Source: Camillea tinctor
Taxonomy: Eukaryota; Ascomycota; Sordariomycetes; Xylariales; Xylariaceae
Direction of reading: 5' to 3'
Assembly (NCBI GenBank): GCA_022578605.1
Contig: MU394170.1
Location: 1-52,384, forward strand
Length of the DNA stretch: 52,384 bases
A program made the translations under genes and the position numbers. Below are positions 13,101 to 23,272 of this stretch, one piece after another; the first letter of the stretch is position 1; each line of letters opens with the position of its first letter. The notes below the pieces were generated by a model. It was given only the letters and a program-made list of their open reading frames with translations. It did not search any database and was not told the origin of the DNA.

Positions 13101-13872
13101 TAGGGAAGTTGGTCGACAAGATAGCATCAGCTGTAGCAAATGGCACGGTTAGTTCAAAGAACAATACAAAGCGAAGTCTGGGGAGGGGAGGAGGGGGGCA
13201 AACCTTTTGTCTTCAGATCTGAACGGATTCCGAACTTAAACGCCAGAGCTAGTATTGTCTTTTCTAGAGCATCGAGCTTAAAGTGCTCCATAAATGTGGA
13301 CAGATCGAAATCGCGGAAGAAATCTTCATTGGCGGTCTCGATGGATTCGGCTATCTTGGCAGCTTGGTCGAGGTCGTGGGAGATCTTGGACATCTCGTTC
13401 ACCAGAAGGGAATAATTTCCAGGGTTAGCGACAGGCCGGTTGAGGCCTGGGAATATTTGGGGGGCATTCCCGGCCACCAACCGAGTGAAGTATCTCGAGA
13501 AGACTTCCATGCCGTGATCATCGAGAAGCTAAGTGGAGGGTCAGAGAGAAAATATTACTCAAGAACAGATAATGACAAAAAAAAAATTATAAATAAACAT
13601 ACCTTCCTCAGCTGATCGGCTTGCGACTCGAATTTAGACCGGTCTCCGTCTTCCTTGATAGTGCTCAGCAGAAGATAGACCTGGGCGACAACTATTTTGG
13701 TCAGGGAACTGGTACCCGCAGTCGGGCTGCTGGTGCTGGGGCTTGCACCAGCACTCAGAAGACCGGTGTGTGACGGATGGGGAGAATGTGTCAGTCCTGT
13801 CTGCAAATTCTGAGCAGGAACAGGCGAGAAGGTTCCGGATCGTGAGTGAGCGGGAGGCGGCGGGGGGACCAT
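7132..13872 (-). CDS. NOT1: NOT1/CDC39-like scaffold subunit of the CCR4-NOT deadenylase complex
   Basis: NOT1 is the large scaffold on which the CAF1/CCR4 deadenylases, CAF40 and NOT2/3/5 assemble to shorten poly(A) tails. Exons, in gene order: 13872-13603, 13528-13205 plus base 13204, 13130-7225 and 7173-7132. The three introns (74, 73 and 51 nt) have GTATGT, GTTTGC and GTAAGT donors; the second carries a clear CTAAC branch site. The frame closes over 2180 residues, the size expected for fungal NOT1. Visible domains: proline-rich start; N-terminal HEAT-like region; MIF4G-type CAF1-binding domain around 940-1170 (LGAWLGLLTIARDQP, PPNPWL); CAF40-binding DUF3819 around 1206-1342 (STQQMIHKDFA); C-terminal NOT1 module around 1876-2167 (DFPDYMSANAIQL, ADRD). 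The last exon adds only 13 residues. The start was chosen as the first ATG of the exon; an upstream start cannot be excluded. Confidence 0.95.
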
Positions 13873-14900
13873 GAGGGTGGTGATCTCGAGGTCGGAGGGG
13901 AGAAGGAGGTGGGAAGAAGAGGTGATATAGCGAAAAAGAAAAAATCCCCTAATACCCCTTCACAGAATTGGCCAGGTGCTCTTTTATTCCCACGCTAATA
14001 CTGCTACTGCTAATACTCAGATTGTGGTATTCGCGGCGGGGAGAATAACCGAGACAAGGCGCAGGTACAGGAACAGGAACTCGTTAGGTGTTGAGATCAT
14101 GGACTTGGCTGATGCAATCGGGTTCGTCGCGATGTCGTAGTCTGTAGCAGTGGTAGTTGTTGTGGTAACAGCAATGGGAATTGGTAGTTGTTTTAGGTTT
14201 TTTTTCTTCTTTAGTTTTCCTTCGGCAGAAAGGCTGACGGATTATTTTGGGTGACTGATAGAGTTGGTGGAGGCGTTGGCAGTGATGGTGGTGGTGGTGC
14301 AGGTGGAGATGGTAATTATTATACAAGGATGTTTTTTCGGTGTGTTCGCGAGCTCTGCACAATCACTACAATGTCAATATTATAGTAGTGCGTGTATGCG
14401 TACGAAGTGGGCGAAAGGATCAGGATTGTCTCATCAATGTAGGCACAAAGGTGGTTGTGGTAGAAGTTGTTGGTGGCAGTTTAGAGGTTGCTTTTCTAAG
14501 AATGTGGAGGAGGATTTGGGAATCAGAATTCGAAAGCAGAGCAAAAGAGCCCATGCTAACCTAAGTACCCGTTCCCCACCCGGTAACTGCACTAGCCAAT
14601 GGGAAGCACTAGATCCTACAGAGCCTCGCAGGGCCGCAGCTAAAAGAGTGGGTCAAGTCAGTTCTTGTTGTCAGAGCTTGCCGACACTTGTTCCACAGCT
14701 GCCAGGGTCTCTACCCAAACCCTTCCTGCCCCACCCTGCCCATTATCAAACGCAACAGCCAAAGCCAGGTGTCAGTCACCCTTGCCATTTATTCCGGCGG
14801 CACTTGCGGCTTCAATATATCTAGTAGTTTAAGTACCTAAGTATCTTTACCTAGGTACCTTTGTACACTCTTGCCTCCCCACCTTACATAGTACGGAGTA

Positions 14901-14924
14901 CCTACATAGTACCTACTATGTAGG
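14901..14924. repeat. 11-bp-arm palindrome (CCTACATAGTA, 2-base spacer)
   Basis: CCTACATAGTA is followed after CC by its exact complement TACTATGTAGG. It is directly preceded by GTACGGAGTA, itself containing the palindrome-like TACGGAGTA. A related arrangement (CCTACTATGTAGG then TACTATGTA) occurs at about 37748-37770, so it is a repeated word family and not a single accident. Confidence 0.7.
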
Positions 14925-15282
14925 CTAGGTAGTTGCACATGTACAAACATCTCTATAGTAGCACGCGATCAATTGACAATGTCAACCTCTTTAGTGACAG
15001 TCACTTACACCTAAGTCCCGTACTTTAAAGCAAACTTTGTGGTAAGCTAAATTAGGAAAGGGAAAAAAAAAATTGTATGTAGATTGTTACCATAGCGTTT
15101 ATCCGCTTTGAAGAAATTTTAAGGAAAACAAACTCTACATGAGATTTACTGTCGTATACAGAGTTTGATCAGTATTCCTCTGGCTAGATACACGGACTTG
15201 TATCTCGATTACTTGGTAGACATACCTGAACAAAAATACAATGTACTCTGAATATCCACACTTATACGACTTAGATCATCTA

Positions 15283-15304
15283 CCTACCTAGGTACCTAGG
15301 TAGG
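15283..15304. repeat. Perfect 22-bp palindrome built from CCTACCTAGGT
   Basis: CCTACCTAGGT is immediately followed by its exact reverse complement, with no spacer. Partial versions (TACCTAGGTA, TAGGTACCTAGG) recur at about 14850, 22475, 27455, 37455 and 37645 in this window, always outside genes. Confidence 0.75.
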
Positions 15305-15970
15305 CCACATAATTCCCACGTATGCGAGGACTATCATATGTACAGAGATGTTTCTATGTAAACAACCACGCTACGGAGTACTCTGCGTGGTCATCTAGGT
15401 AGCTCAGTTCTTCACGCAACAACAATAATGTTTCTATCCCCTTAGGACTCACATCGTGGCAAGAAATTCTTCCAATTGACTCTCAAGAAGGTCACGAAGA
15501 AAATCCAAGTAGACTATCATCCGTGTCTGAAGGGGGGAAAAGGAATAAGGTGTTGCGTATAGTATTATAATGAAACTCCCAGTCACTCCTAGACAAACAC
15601 AGCGGTGAAGGTGAAAAGGGGGAAAGAAACAGATATTGTCAAACAATGCAAATATGAAACGTGTAGATTCAGGTTGAGCCAGAGTGAATCAAAAGCTAGT
15701 AAAGGATTAAACAATGAACCCCAATAAATTGGAAACAAGACTCATAATCCTGATAACGAGGGGCTAATGTAGAATGTTTTCCTCTCACGATATCCTATCC
15801 AAGGTAAAATACATACGATATAGTCCCGGCTTACATGGAATACGGGAATGAAAAGAACCGTATAGCAAAGACGATGACTCGACTCATACAATACCAGACA
15901 TACATACACTCTTCCGCAGACCCCTATCTCAAAGACCACAACCCAACCCTCACCACCTCCCCTCCTCTTC

Positions 15971-18025
15971 CTACCCTCTCACCCTACACAACCTCCCAAC
16001 CTGCGTAACCACCCCCCTATCAACCTCCTCCCTCACCTCCCACGCCTCGCTCCCCACGCCCCTCACCGCATAAAACACCCCCCACGGATCCCTCTCCCTC
16101 TTAATCCCCTGCAACCTCGCATAATTCACCTCGCCAAACAGCGCCGTCTGCCAGCCGGGCTCCTCCACATCGCACTCATTCAAATACACGCCCGCGGCCT
16201 GCGTGGCGCCCCTCAGCGGGGCCAGCGCGCCCTCCAGGAGCGCATGCGCGTCGCGGACGGCGCCCGCATCGCGCCCGCGCACGCCGCCGGCTGACGGGAA
16301 CACATCGGCGTGCACGAGGGCGTCGCGGAAGCGCGGGTTGGCCGCGGACCCGATCGAGTTCGCGGGCCAGCCGGCGGCGGCGAGGGTCGGCGCCAGCGTG
16401 ATGCCGTGGAACGAGAACGCGGACGAGGCCGACGACGCCTCGAGGAGGGCGCGGATGGCGGCCTGCGTGGCGGTGAAGAGCGCGGGGTTGGTAGCGGGGG
16501 AGAGGTTCGCGCGCGGGAGCAGCCGGCTCGCGAAGCGGGAGGAGCCTGGGCGGTCGCCGATGCCGTGGGTGCGGTCGAGCCAGTTGGTTGGCGGGGAGGG
16601 GGGCCCGGGGGCGACGGGGATGCCGAGGTTGGTGAGGGTGGTGAAGAGGGGTTGGAGGAGGGCGAGGTGCGCGGTGGGGGAGAGGTGCGGGAGCTCGATG
16701 GAGGTGGAGAAGGTGAAGCCGGTGGAGGTGCGGCCGCTGAGGAAGCTGTAGGCGGTGCCGCCGTTGTCGGCTATGGTGCTGCTGTAGGCGTGGTAGGCGT
16801 CGAAGCCGCGCCAGAAGAGGTCGATGGAGCCGTTGGTGGTTATGGAGGAATTGAACGCGAGGGAGGTGGAAAGGATCTGGGTGTATGGATGGGCTTTGAC
16901 GACGGCTGAAGTCACGACGCCGTAGGTACCTGGAGACGAAGCTGTGTGAGTAAGGAATTATCGCTATTCACTAGGGTGGAGAAAAGGGGTATCTCACTTC
17001 CTCCACCTCCGCGCAAGGCATAAAATAAATCCACATTCTGGTTAGGATCCGCGGTCACGAACTGGCCATCAGCCGTGACAACCTGAAGGGATAAGACTTG
17101 ATCAGATCCAAGCCCGTAGGTAGAAGCCAGCGCAGAGTGGCCTCCGCCCGCCATCCAACCGCCATAAGCGCCGACGGTGTAAGCACCCGCAACCACAAAG
17201 GTCGCGTTATGCGTCTCCATCCGTTCAAACATCTCCCAGCTCTCTATCCCCGCCGCTACCCTAGCCGCTCTCCCCTGGTATTCGCCGATGCTATACTCGG
17301 GCAGGAATTCAAAGTCCTTCAGCCAATGAGTCCAAATGCTCAATGAGCCGAAACCCACGTTTCGCCCGATGAAGTCATGTCCCGTGTTTCTGTATAAGTT
17401 TTTTAGCATATAGTTAGCCAACTCTATCTTCACAACTCAACATCAGATACCCAAGTGACTGCTCAAAAGAAACCCCCGCGTACTTAATAACAAGTCTAAG
17501 GTTCTTGTTCCTAGCAAAGTTGACCGCGGCCTGTACATGCTTAACCGTGGACGCGTTGACCACGTATACCGGATACCCTCCCTGCGTACACTCGAGTCCC
17601 TCGGTATCTGCTACGGCATAGCAAGCATCGCCCGCTGGCCAAGTCGTCAAAGCCGACAGGGGGTCATTGATCCATACGCGGGAAGTACTCGCATTATTCA
17701 GGATGAAATCGCACTTCGCATCGTCTCTATGCTCGCCGTCGTAGCACGCCGCCCCCAGCGGGACAGGCTTGAGCAGCACGCCCCCGAGAGAGGTGTTCAG
17801 CCGGGCCCATTCGTCGTCTGCAGGCCAGCCCTCGCTGCCTGGGATTTCTTTACACTCTGGGCCAGCATACGAAGGAGGGTTTCCGAGCGCTGATATGTTG
17901 CCAAAGGTGATTGAAGGGAAGTCCTGGATATCTGCTTCGGTTAGCACTTCGGCCTCAAAGGGGAAGTTAGCCCCTTGTGCCGCAGTTAAAAGGGATATAA
18001 ACCCCAATATGAAAGTAGTTCGCAT
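15971..18025 (-). CDS. Secreted FAD-linked oxidase (BBE-like, FAD_binding_4)
   Basis: A VAO/PCMH-fold flavin oxidase of the fungal berberine-bridge-like group, probably acting on small molecules outside the cell or in the secretory path. Exons: 18025-17484, 17389-16998 and 16929-15971. Introns of 94 nt (CTAAC branch) and 68 nt close the frame over 630 residues. The start at 18025 gives a signal peptide (about 18 residues, ending TAAQG); an ATG at 18097 is in frame but makes a poorer leader. The FAD domain runs about 135-320 and carries NTGHDFIGR (the probable histidyl attachment site), GSLSIWTH, GGGHS and RGGGGSTYGVVTS, the last spanning intron 2. The Cys usually found before TVG in bicovalent members is absent (AYTVGAYGG), so monocovalent FAD is inferred. 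The C-terminal BBE segment contains YARLQGIKRERDPWGVF. Exon 3 is strikingly GC-rich. The substrate is unknown, and no biosynthetic partner genes are nearby. Confidence 0.9.
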
Positions 18026-19490
18026 CTTGATGAGTTTGAGGTACAACGAACAGACCTTGTTGGGTGTCTGTCCGTGTAGAACCAAATAGAGCGACAAAAG
18101 GTCCTGGCCAACGCCATAATTACCTTGTTATTTATTTCCCACGCCTTTCTTGTGATCACAACCTCCTCCCCATCTGCCTATCACGAGCTTTAGATTTTAA
18201 ACATCTCCGTCGTTGCAGCGGGCAATCTCCAAAGATGAAAGCTAAAAGTCTCTATTGCACCCCCAAGTGGTCAGCAGAATGTTTTGATAATAGCTCAGTC
18301 ATCACTCCTAGTCATGAAGAAAAGGGGTTCTAGATGGCTTGGTTTGGGTCGGGCATCGACAATCTCAAGCGCCTTTTTCTATGGGAGAGGGCGTCGATTC
18401 CGCATACAGAATAATGAGCCGAATCGTCGTAGGCATTATTTTGACTGGTGTGTCGGGAAGTAGAATAATGCTCCGTCTTACTTACATGTTCAAGATGAAC
18501 GTTTGCCATGACAGAAAGATGTCAAAGTAGCATTCACATGTTCGAATTGGGTAGACTATATGCAGCCTTCCCATTATTAATATGATGGCTTCGATGCTCC
18601 CCAAGACCTCCAAGTGAATGGCACTGCAACCTAGGTAGATGAATTGTGCAAATCCCCTATTTTTTATGACAAGCATTAGATAGATTTTCTTCAGGCCCGA
18701 TAGTTGTCTGGAAAGGGCGCATCCTGGCGCAAATGAAAGCCATTCTAAGCGTCTATTGATAATACTCGTTGTTATCGTAGATATTATTTTAACGATTCAC
18801 AATGTACTGAGTGTATCTGATCCAACAAATATATACGGCAGACGATTCCTTGAATCATGTATATCTAGACGCACTGTGTCTTGGTGAACCTCATATTCCC
18901 AATCGAGCAAAATCTTTGTTTTCACCACCGGGTGGTTGGGGTAGAAGTGTGTTGCGAATACTACCCGACATCAATTACTTCTCCATATGTGCGTTCCTCT
19001 CAACCTCGAAACCCAGGGCCTTCTCGAGACTCCGGCAAGCCAAGAGCTTGAGCTGACCATGCTTGCCGGACTCCGGTCTAGGCCTCTGGTGCCTCAGCTG
19101 AGGCCATTCCCGACCAATAGCAAGAAAGTCTCCCATCATCTTGGCAGCAAGCCAGTTTCTTCACACATGTGTGTGTGCCGTGTGAAGTTGTTATCCCGTC
19201 CCAAGAGTGTTATAAAACCTGGTTCGAGCCATCTCCCTATGTCCTGGCCAGACATTATTAACTTATTTGTAAGCTCTGTTCCCCTCCCCTCTCCTTCGAT
19301 GGCACGGGATGGATTGCCCATCCACCACCAGTGCATCATATCTTGGCTAATAATGTCTCACATATACGAACAATCATCACGCAAGCCTTAGTATTTAGAT
19401 AGGTATCTTTATTAGCATTAAATCATCCTACTTTTTATTACGTACTACCCTATCCGATGTGCGCGACCCGGGAGAAAAAAGGGGGGACGG
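18026..19490. other. Intergenic region between oxidase and phosphatase genes
   Basis: This holds the oxidase promoter/leader on the left and the phosphatase 3' region on the right. Frames up to 134 codons exist but show no domain, signal peptide or splice context. A perfect B-box-like word (GGTTCGAGCC) at 19221-19230 was checked and has no tRNA fold around it. Nothing else is supportable. Confidence 0.5.
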
Positions 19491-20836
19491 CTATGCTACA
19501 GTAGCAGTAGCCGCCGCCGCCGCCGCCGTCATACTCCCACACACGCACCCCTGCCCACTAATACTCGTCACCGGCGTCGCCTTACACGTCGCCTCCGCCG
19601 TGAACCCGGGCGCCGTGGTCGTCGTTCCCGCGCCTCCCACAATTCTCGCCCTAACCAGCGCCGGCACCACCTGTCCAGTCGATAGGCTAAACGCTCGGTG
19701 TCCGAGGACCTGGAGGTTCTTGCTGATCTGTCCGGAGTGGGTAGTGATGCTAATCCAAGTATTCGCATCTTGCGCAAACACCTCGTCCATCACTTCCCTC
19801 GTCCGCCTTAGCTGTGCCTCCGCCGTCTCGCCCTCGCCCTCATCCCCACGCCACAGAGGATCATGTTCCGCAAACCCAGTCTCGAACCTAAACCCCGGCA
19901 GCAACTCCGCGATGGCGCTGCGGTCCGAACGCGCGTCGCACGTACGGATCGAGATGCCCTCGCGGAAGCCCTCTTTGATCACCGGCGCGAAGGGGCGGTC
20001 GCGCGGTAAGGGGAGGTCATCAAAAGTCAGGTTAGCTGTGATGGCGGACCGGATCAGGGGGCTGCTGTAGTAGGACTGTGGGGCAGGGATGTGGGATTCG
20101 GAGAGGGCGCGGGCCCAGAAGGCGTGGGCTTTGGTGCACTGCGCGAGCCCGGCGGGGGTGAGGCGCGCGTCTCGCCAGGTGACGGTGCCGTTGCCGTCGA
20201 GGAGGCCCCAGTAGCACTTTGTATAAGGTGTTAGAATTTAGAACGCGGGAGGTGGGTAGGAACTACAGCGATAAGGGGAAAGGGGGAGGGGATAGAAAGG
20301 GAAGGAAAAGAATGCCCCGGGGTGGAGGGAGTGCAAACTTACGTTCCAGGCGGGGGTCCCGTAATAGCTCTCGGCCGCGTTGTGGTAGCCCTCGCCGTGC
20401 CGGGCCATGAACAGGACCTTGTACTGCGAGTTATTGTCGCAGTCGCGGTTCAGGGAATCCACGTAGTAGGCGAAGCGCTCCCACTGCGTGCGCCTGTTAT
20501 GGGGGTCGAACTGAGCATCTGTCGGGTATGTCCTATTAATGAGGCCAAAGTTGCTCGTAGTCTACGGTACGTTAATAACCGTAATATGGGTCTCGTATAT
20601 TTCATAGCCAGCCTTCTATGAAGGTGTAGGAAAGAACATACATAGTCAAAAGTGCTCGCATCGGTAGCTGGGTCGTCCTGCTGGAAGAATCCGGTGATCG
20701 TCGTATAGTTGATAGTAGCGGTACTGTGACCGTTCGCCTTCAACGGTTTACTATCCCACTTCCCCGATTTCCCCCATTCCCAGGCGAGCGACCCGGAGGT
20801 CAGGGAGAGAAACGACAATACCGAGCTAGCCTTCAT
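19491..20836 (-). CDS. Secreted histidine phosphatase (phosphoglycerate-mutase-like, PMU1-like)
   Basis: Member of the branch-1 histidine phosphatase (RHG) superfamily, most like the fungal Pmu1 group. Exons: 20836-20642, 20561-20343 and 20216-19491. Introns of 80 and 126 nt close the frame over 379 residues; the second has a CTAAC branch. The start at 20836 begins a convincing signal peptide (MKASSVLSFLSLTSGSLA); an in-frame ATG 14 codons upstream (20878) would bury it. The catalytic motif ARHGEGYHN puts the phosphorylated His at about residue 120. A second catalytic His lies in ITTHSGQ at about 298, and IRTCDARSD (about 226-236) supplies the conserved arginine region. The C-terminus ends in an Ala/Thr tract encoded by a GCC-type triplet run (19497-19530). 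The gene is GC-rich, like the oxidase beside it. The substrate cannot be told from sequence. Confidence 0.9.
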
Positions 20837-22154
20837 ACTACTCGCACCGTTGACGTACGACGAAAATATCCGAGCCACAAACTCACAGAACTTCGAGCAG
20901 CGAGCGAAAGGACAGTAAGTCGTGAGCTAACTCGGATCTTTCGAGAATAGAAAAGCAGAGGATTTATATAAGAATTAATACTGCGGTCTGCCAATACGAC
21001 CTCTTGCAGGGGTCCCCCAAGGATACCTGCCTAGACTAGTAGTCGTGATCGACTTGCGCACTATATTATAAACACAGGCTTTGGGGTTCAGCTACTGTAA
21101 GTATTAATTGCGAGCTAACTCCTATCTAGTCGAAACTCCTACATCGTACCTGCATACCGACCAACGATACTATCTCTGTAGAAAGTTCAATGCGCACGTT
21201 TCCCTACCAGAAGAAAAGATCTTTCAAGGAAGAATATTCATGGTATCTAGGCTTTTGGCCGCGCTTTAGACCAACGGGGATGACGTCCAAACGGAGATTA
21301 GCAACTATGTAAGTCGAATTTTGGTGTGGGGAGTATAATGCCCAAGATTCTTAATTGACCAATCGATCGGAAACGTGCCTCTTGGAGTCAAAAGCTTAGA
21401 CAACAATAGAGACTGCTTCATGTTGCTGAATTCTAGAAAAGGCCAGCTAGAAATTTACGGATTACTCCACGCCACTTCACTAAAAGCACTGGCTAGGCAG
21501 TTAGATACGTCCTAAAAATCATTCAGCAATAGCTGCTTGTCAACCATGAACAGACTCTTATTAGCTTGCATTTATTTGCTTAATTCTAGAATCTATACCT
21601 ACAGCTTTGTAAAATTGCGACTTAAAAGCCTTCGAGATTCAGGAGCAGACACCAAGCTCACCAACAACGGGTCCAATAGCGAGATCAGAGCCAACATTCA
21701 ACTTAATAGTTACAGGGATCTATTACCTAGAGATCATTCTCCAAAATCCATTATCGAGAGTGCTTCAGCAGAATTCGGGGTTCTATTCTTGTACCATCCA
21801 CATGAAAGCGGAAGTTGCTGGCGAGAGACCAGAACATAGATATGCCACACCAAACCCTCGGGAGCATCAATCATGTATGCCGTTATGATACTAGGGAAAG
21901 GATAATTATATGCTAACTATGTATGTTACGTCAGGATGACACAGCAGGCTCTAGTCATTAGTTCTCCTTTTTGGGTTTCATCATCTTTTTCCTTCTCTCT
22001 CTCTCTCTCTCTCACACACGCATATAGCACAATATGCCATCGTGCCCAGTGTCCAGTGTGTGTCCTAGGGGGTTATCCCCCACAGTTGATATCTCACTAA
22101 TGAGTACTGAAAACGAGCTTACATGGTAGAAAACAGATTTTAAATGCGGCAAAC

Positions 22155-22406
22155 GGGAGACCCCCTATCCTCAAGCGTATGAAGCTTTGAGAGACTAAGG
22201 ACCACAGTCCCTAGTCTACGATACCCAACCACCATATTGTTTGTTTCTAAGGAAGCCATATAGATAGAAAGTGAGTAAATGAATGTATTGGTCTCTATAA
22301 ACTATCACCGATACACCGTAAAAGAAGAACTTTCGCCAACTCATAAAGCAACACAACCTGTATATACAATAAGCTGTGGTTCCCGGTTCCCCTAGCCCCC
22401 ACAGCA
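22155..22406 (-). mobile_element. Small inverted-repeat element, copy 2 (MITE-like)
   Basis: On the minus strand this reads as a diverged full-length copy of 5964-6230. It begins ATATTGCTGTGGGGGCTAGG (near 22406) and ends with GATAGGGGGTCTCC (near 22155). Its right inverted repeat contains GACTAGGGACTGTGGTCC, complementary in part to its left end. Differences from copy 1 are spread over the length, so the insertions are old. No flanking target-site duplication was found with confidence. Confidence 0.6.
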
Positions 22407-22506
22407 ATATTAACTATAACTATAATATAAAAGCAATTATTATATAAAATAATGTTATAAATATATACACCTACCTACCTACCTAGGTATATATAAATTT
22501 ATAAAT

Positions 22507-22625
22507 ACTGTTGTGAGGAGTAGAAAAATCAGGAACCCTTACCTAACCTAGTTGCCTAAGACAAGTAAGGACTATAGTCCCCCACAGCCTCATACGCCTG
22601 AGGGTAGGGGGTCTCCTCTGTTGAA
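22507..22625 (+). mobile_element. Small inverted-repeat element, copy 3, internally deleted
   Basis: The left end (CTGTTGTGAGGAGTAG) and right part (GGACTATAGTCCCCCACAGC, then GAGGGTAGGGGGTCTCCTCT) match the two ends of copies 1 and 2, but about 130-150 internal bases are missing. Ends kept with the middle lost is typical of non-autonomous DNA elements. It lies about 100 bases from copy 2, in opposite orientation. Confidence 0.5.
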
Positions 22626-23272
22626 TTGAGGTTATGAGGTTGCTTTATTAAGTGAACATCTATCTCTGGATGATGGGAGGGCCTGTCCCTTATATACATG
22701 TAGCTGCGGATACACCTTGTACCTGTACCTTGACAGATACCCCTTACCACCTTTTACAGCATCCTCTATCCCCAATTCAATACTTAATATATAATTTTAT
22801 TATACACTGAACAAAAAACTGAATAAATCGAAGTTAATAGAAACATCAAGTAATGATTATTATTACAATATTGCAACTTCTAAATAGTTTGAATAAGGGT
22901 TTACAGCTGATTAGGTTGATACATGTTTAACTAAACTCGGGTCACAATGAGAACGCACATAGTCAACTTTTCAGTTCATCATACATTGTGTGCTTCAATT
23001 CAACCATATTTGATACATGATGCCAATTCTCCTTAGCGCATTACTATTAATGTGCAAGTCTATCTATCCACATGGCTATGTTGTTCCAGGTGAAAAGCCT
23101 TTCAAACCGGGATATCTTGTTTATATATTACTAAGCGTTACGCTAATGGGGAGGATATGATATACACCAGGCTTCATGTGCCTACCTGCGACTGATGTCA
23201 GATGGTTGTTAGTAGGGCCATTAGTAAGACTAAAAAGGGTTGGTCCCTCTAACTTATTAGTTCGCTAACTCA

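Larger units (their letters stand above)
13873..15970. other. NOT1 leader and intergenic region with short palindromes
   Basis: The first 150-500 bases are probably promoter and leader of NOT1 and contain CAC/CAT-rich low-complexity sequence. Frames of 60-190 codons here lack any recognisable motif and are ascribed to chance. From 14830 to 15400 the DNA is rich in CTAGGTACC-type words, TACGGAGTA palindromes and longer palindromes (annotated separately). The last 400 bases are the probable 3' region of the oxidase gene. Confidence 0.6.
20837..23272. other. Intergenic region carrying inverted-repeat elements
   Basis: No gene is supported. The 100-codon frame at 21537-21839 and others have no recognisable motif. 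The region contains a CT dinucleotide tract (about 21993-22012), an AT-rich stretch (22405-22510) and two copies of the small inverted-repeat element (22155-22406 minus, 22507-22625 plus). A CCCCCACAG word near 22074-22082 may be the end of a further truncated copy. The right end is the ArAE gene's 3' region. Confidence 0.5.

Noticed and set aside
14264..14824. 186-codon plus-strand frame upstream of NOT1
   Set aside because: It begins in a low-complexity GGTGGT stretch, has no recognisable domain, and overlaps the likely NOT1 promoter.
16203..16909. Two long plus-strand frames (182 and 199 codons) across the oxidase exon 3
   Set aside because: Very high GC removes stop codons in all frames. 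The translations are Gly/Glu/Ala/Arg runs, and the oxidase frame is supported by motifs and splice joins.
18026..18097. Upstream in-frame ATG of the oxidase at 18097
   Set aside because: It would place 24 extra residues before a good signal peptide; the start at 18025 gives the normal secreted N-terminus.
19221..19230. Perfect tRNA B-box-like word GGTTCGAGCC
   Set aside because: Flanking bases cannot form the T stem, and no matching A box, anticodon arm or acceptor stem is present.
19459..20070. 203-codon plus-strand frame opposite the phosphatase
   Set aside because: Antisense shadow of a GC-rich exon with both catalytic motifs on the minus strand.
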